Of a DNA stretch of 8,074 bases, positions 5,758-8,074 are shown piece after piece; within the stretch, counting starts at the first letter, position 1; each line of letters opens with the position of its first letter. The notes under the pieces are model-generated. The model saw nothing but the letters and a program-made list of their open reading frames with translations, searched no databases and was not told the DNA's origin. The position numbers and the translations under genes were made by a program. Source of the stretch: Syntrophomonadaceae bacterium. Its GTDB lineage: Bacteria; Bacillota; Ch66; Ch109. The stretch covers positions 1 through 8,074 of the forward strand of contig JAAZDI010000206.1 in assembly GCA_012512295.1 (NCBI GenBank), read 5' to 3'.

Positions 5758-5791
5758 ATAATAGCATAACCTTCCAGGCTTTTCAAGTCAA
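5758..5791 (-). promoter_or_regulatory. Sigma-A promoter of tyrS, two overlapping registers
   Basis: On the - strand TTGAAA (5786 to 5781) and TATTAT (5763 to 5758) are 17 bases apart, with a TGC extension before the -10. A second register, TTGACT (5791 to 5786) with TATGCT (5768 to 5763), also has a 17-base spacer. Either one puts the transcription start close to 5750, directly before the SD, leaving a leader of roughly 15-20 bases. Confidence 0.6.
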
Positions 5792-5839
5792 TCAAGGGGC
5801 TTGGTTCTCTTTCCACACTGTGTTCCTTTTTGTTGTTTA

Positions 5840-5848
5840 TGCTATAAT
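5840..5848 (+). promoter_or_regulatory. Extended -10 promoter of the penicillin-binding protein gene
   Basis: TGCTATAAT at 5840-5848 is a perfect extended -10 element (TGn plus TATAAT). No good -35 hexamer occurs 16-18 bases upstream (GTGTTC at the 17-base position), which fits the extended -10 type. Transcription should begin near 5855, about 50 bases before the GTG start. Confidence 0.5.
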
Positions 5849-5906
5849 AAGTCTAAACAAGATGGCGTTGGCGATTTGGGTTATTGTCCACAAGGGGGAA
5901 CAAAGG

Positions 5907-8074
5907 GTGGAAGAAAAAAAACCAAAACGAAAGCTTAAACCCAGCCGAATTGTATTGCTTGTTCTAATGCTGGTTGTCTTTATGTTTGGCGGGGTAGGTC
6001 TTGGTTATGTAGTAGGAGCAATCAAGAATATGCCGGAATGGGATCCGAGTAAACTCAATGCCTCTGAAACTACTTTTATCTATGATAGCAAGGGCGAATT
6101 GGTCTCGCGCTTACATTACGTTGAAAACCGGGAAAAAGTTAAGTTAAGCCGGATGCCGGATCACTTGAAAAATGCTTTTCTCGCCACAGAGGATGACAAG
6201 TTTTATGATCACCCCGGTTTTCGGATAGATGCCATCGCCCGAGCTGTTATCGCCAATATTGTTGGGGGCTGGGGATCAGAGGGCGGCAGCACGATTACCA
6301 TCCAGTTAGTGAATCATGCGTTTTTTAATCAAAGCAAAGAAAAGAAACTAGAACGAAAAATCCAGGAACTGATCCTAGCGGTCCAAATGGAACGGAAATA
6401 CACCAAAGACGAAATTTTAGAAATGTACTTAAATCGGATTTACTTTGACGGTGGTGCCTATGGCGTACAGGCAGCAGCCGAGTACTATTTTGGTAAAAAA
6501 GTGGAAGATCTGGAACTAGGTGAAAGTGCCATGCTGGCTGGGCTAGCCAAAGGACCGGCCCGGTACTCTCCCTACCGACACCCAGAAGCAGCCAAGGATA
6601 GACAGGCTACCGTTCTAGATCGGATGGTGACCTGTGGTTATATTACTGAAGCTCAGGCCAAACAGGCTAAAGATGAACCCTTCAAGTTAGTTAAAAAAGA
6701 AGAGTCTGCTAATAAAAATGCCTACCAGTATTTTATTGACTATGTTTTTGAAGAAGGCGTTGAACTTCTGGAGAAAAGCGGAATAGAAAACCCAGAGCAG
6801 GCGATGTACCATGATGGTTTACGCATTTTTACGACAATGGATAGTAAAATCCAAAAAACCGCGGAAGATATTTATGCGCAAGATAAGTACTTTCCCCCAA
6901 GTAAAAATGGGCAGATTGTTCAGTCCGCCATTGCGGTCGTTAATCCCAAAAATGGAGAAATTAAGGCTCTAGTTGGCGGTCGCAATGTTGATCAGAAACG
7001 AAGTTTTAATCGAGCGACCGATGCCAAACGTCAGCCCGGGTCCTCATTTAAACCAATTGCTGTTTACGCCCCCGCTTTAATCAAGGGTTTCGGTCCGGGT
7101 ACGGTACTAGAAGACTCCCCGGTTACTTATACAATAGGCGGAACCAATTGGACACCCCGCAACTATAACAATCAGTATTTAGGGCCGATAACAATGCGAA
7201 CAGCGGTCCAACTATCTGTCAATACTTACGCTGTCAAAATGCTGGATATCATTGGCCCGGCTGAAGGACTGAAATTTGCTCAAAGTATGGGTATTTCGAC
7301 CTTGGTATCCAAAGGAGCAAAAAACGATGTTAATCTTTCCCTGGCCCTGGGCGGTCTGACCCATGGGGTAACTCCCTTGGAAATGGCCGCTGCCTATGCG
7401 GTGTTTGCTAATCAGGGTGTATATAATAAACCATTTGCCATTTCCAAAATAACCGATAAAGATGGCCAGATAATTTATGAGCATCGCCCAGAACAGCGGG
7501 TGGTCATGGATCCCCAGAGTGCTTACCTGATGACCCATCTCTTACAAAGTGTCATGGTCCCGCCAGGCACCGGTGCAAAGGCTGCTATTGGTCGACCAGC
7601 GGCTGGGAAAACTGGCACCACTAATGATGATACGAATGCTTGGTTTGTCGGATACACACCGGATTTTGCGGCAGCTGTTTGGATGGGTTATGATAACCAA
7701 AACATGTCGATGAAAAACGTTTATGGCGGGAACTACCCGGGTCCCATCTGGAAAGCAGTCATGACCAAAGCCCACGAAGGGCTGCCGGTTCGCTCTTTCC
7801 CGGTCCCGGCTGGTTTAACAGAGGCGACTGTGTGTAAAGTTTCCGGCAAGCTATCGAATGGTGTCTGCCCGGCGGAAAACCTAGTCAAAGAAATATTTGC
7901 CCAGGGAAAAGTGCCGACAGAAGTCTGCTCAATGCATGTCCAGGCTGAAATCTGCGCGGAGTCTGGATTGTTGGCGACGGTTCACTGCCCAACCAGAATT
8001 ACAGAAGTATTTGTTAAACGGTCTGAGACAGGACCCCCGCCAGGTGAACCTATAGAGGATGATCTGCCCTGGGA
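5907..8074 (+). CDS. Class A penicillin-binding protein (1A family), 3' truncated by the window
   Basis: A bifunctional peptidoglycan synthase: the GT51 domain polymerises lipid II glycan strands and the transpeptidase domain cross-links them outside the membrane. The frame is open for 722 codons to the window edge. Residues 1-14 are basic, with a membrane anchor at about 15-39. GT51 motifs are ATEDDKFYDHPG at 93-104 (catalytic E95), GGSTITIQL at 126-134, RKIQE at 150-154 and KDEILEMYLN at 167-176. Transpeptidase motifs are SSFK at 379-382 (nucleophile S379), SVN at 437-439 and KTGTT at 568-572. A C-terminal tail follows with cysteines at 643, 654, 674, 683 and 694, then a Pro/Glu-rich stretch. 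GTG at 5907 is chosen because AGGGGG at 5893-5898 is 8 bases upstream; an in-frame ATG at 5862 has no SD. It is the ponA/pbp1A type; no symbol is assigned because several paralogues are usual. Confidence 0.95.
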   Translation, partial: MEEKKPKRKLKPSRIVLLVLMLVVFMFGGVGLGYVVGAIKNMPEWDPSKLNASETTFIYDSKGELVSRLHYVENREKVKLSRMPDHLKNAFLATEDDKFYDHPGFRIDAIARAVIANIVGGWGSEGGSTITIQLVNHAFFNQSKEKKLERKIQELILAVQMERKYTKDEILEMYLNRIYFDGGAYGVQAAAEYYFGKKVEDLELGESAMLAGLAKGPARYSPYRHPEAAKDRQATVLDRMVTCGYITEAQAKQAKDEPFKLVKKEESANKNAYQYFIDYVFEEGVELLEKSGIENPEQAMYHDGLRIFTTMDSKIQKTAEDIYAQDKYFPPSKNGQIVQSAIAVVNPKNGEIKALVGGRNVDQKRSFNRATDAKRQPGSSFKPIAVYAPALIKGFGPGTVLEDSPVTYTIGGTNWTPRNYNNQYLGPITMRTAVQLSVNTYAVKMLDIIGPAEGLKFAQSMGISTLVSKGAKNDVNLSLALGGLTHGVTPLEMAAAYAVFANQGVYNKPFAISKITDKDGQIIYEHRPEQRVVMDPQSAYLMTHLLQSVMVPPGTGAKAAIGRPAAGKTGTTNDDTNAWFVGYTPDFAAAVWMGYDNQNMSMKNVYGGNYPGPIWKAVMTKAHEGLPVRSFPVPAGLTEATVCKVSGKLSNGVCPAENLVKEIFAQGKVPTEVCSMHVQAEICAESGLLATVHCPTRITEVFVKRSETGPPPGEPIEDDLPW

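Noticed and set aside
5862..5906. Earlier ATG start for the penicillin-binding protein
   Set aside because: It is in frame and adds 15 residues, but has no SD and would lie about 7 bases from the predicted transcript start; the GTG at 5907 has a good SD.
7212..7775. Two - strand frames (108 and 77 codons) opposite the penicillin-binding protein
   Set aside because: Both are antisense to the transpeptidase domain, whose + strand motifs are intact; neither has a recognisable product.

Overview
The window looks like chromosomal DNA from an anaerobic, spore-forming Gram-positive bacterium of the Peptococcaceae / Desulfotomaculum type. The reasons are a YunB-family sporulation protein, a TyrZ-like (type 2) tyrosyl-tRNA synthetase, Shine-Dalgarno (SD) sites that match a Bacillus-type 16S tail closely, several GTG starts, and a small cysteine-rich protein of a kind I associate with anaerobes. 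The taxonomy is an inference from protein resemblance; there is no rRNA here.

Left part (1-1497, + strand): the last 24 codons of an unidentified gene are followed directly by a 44-residue protein with six cysteines, whose SD overlaps the previous stop. A strong hairpin at 243-275 probably ends that unit. A complete MOT1-family molybdate (or related oxyanion) permease follows at 388-1497.

Middle part (1607-3111, - strand): yunB, convergent with the permease, lies downstream of a UPF0173 (YtkL-type) metallo-beta-lactamase-fold hydrolase. The 160-base gap holds a candidate sigma-E promoter for yunB and a small GGGACA/TGTCCC repeat. The hydrolase has no SD next to its start, but an SD-like site lies upstream across a long inverted repeat.

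Right part: a sigma-A promoter at 3247-3275 drives rightward into a leader of about 165 bases. The leader ends in an intrinsic terminator just before galU (3499-4410, + strand), which looks like an attenuator or a small RNA. galU converges with tyrS (4499-5737, - strand). tyrS is divergent from a class A penicillin-binding protein gene (5907 to the window end, + strand), which is open at the right edge. galU (UDP-glucose for envelope polymers), the penicillin-binding protein (peptidoglycan synthesis) and yunB (spore formation) are all linked to the cell envelope, but they are on different transcripts and nothing shows that they form one system.

I see no rRNA, tRNA, CRISPR array, insertion sequence or obvious novel multi-gene system. 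The best leads for new biology are the galU leader, the hairpin-separated SD of the hydrolase, and the cysteine-rich mini-protein beside the molybdate permease.
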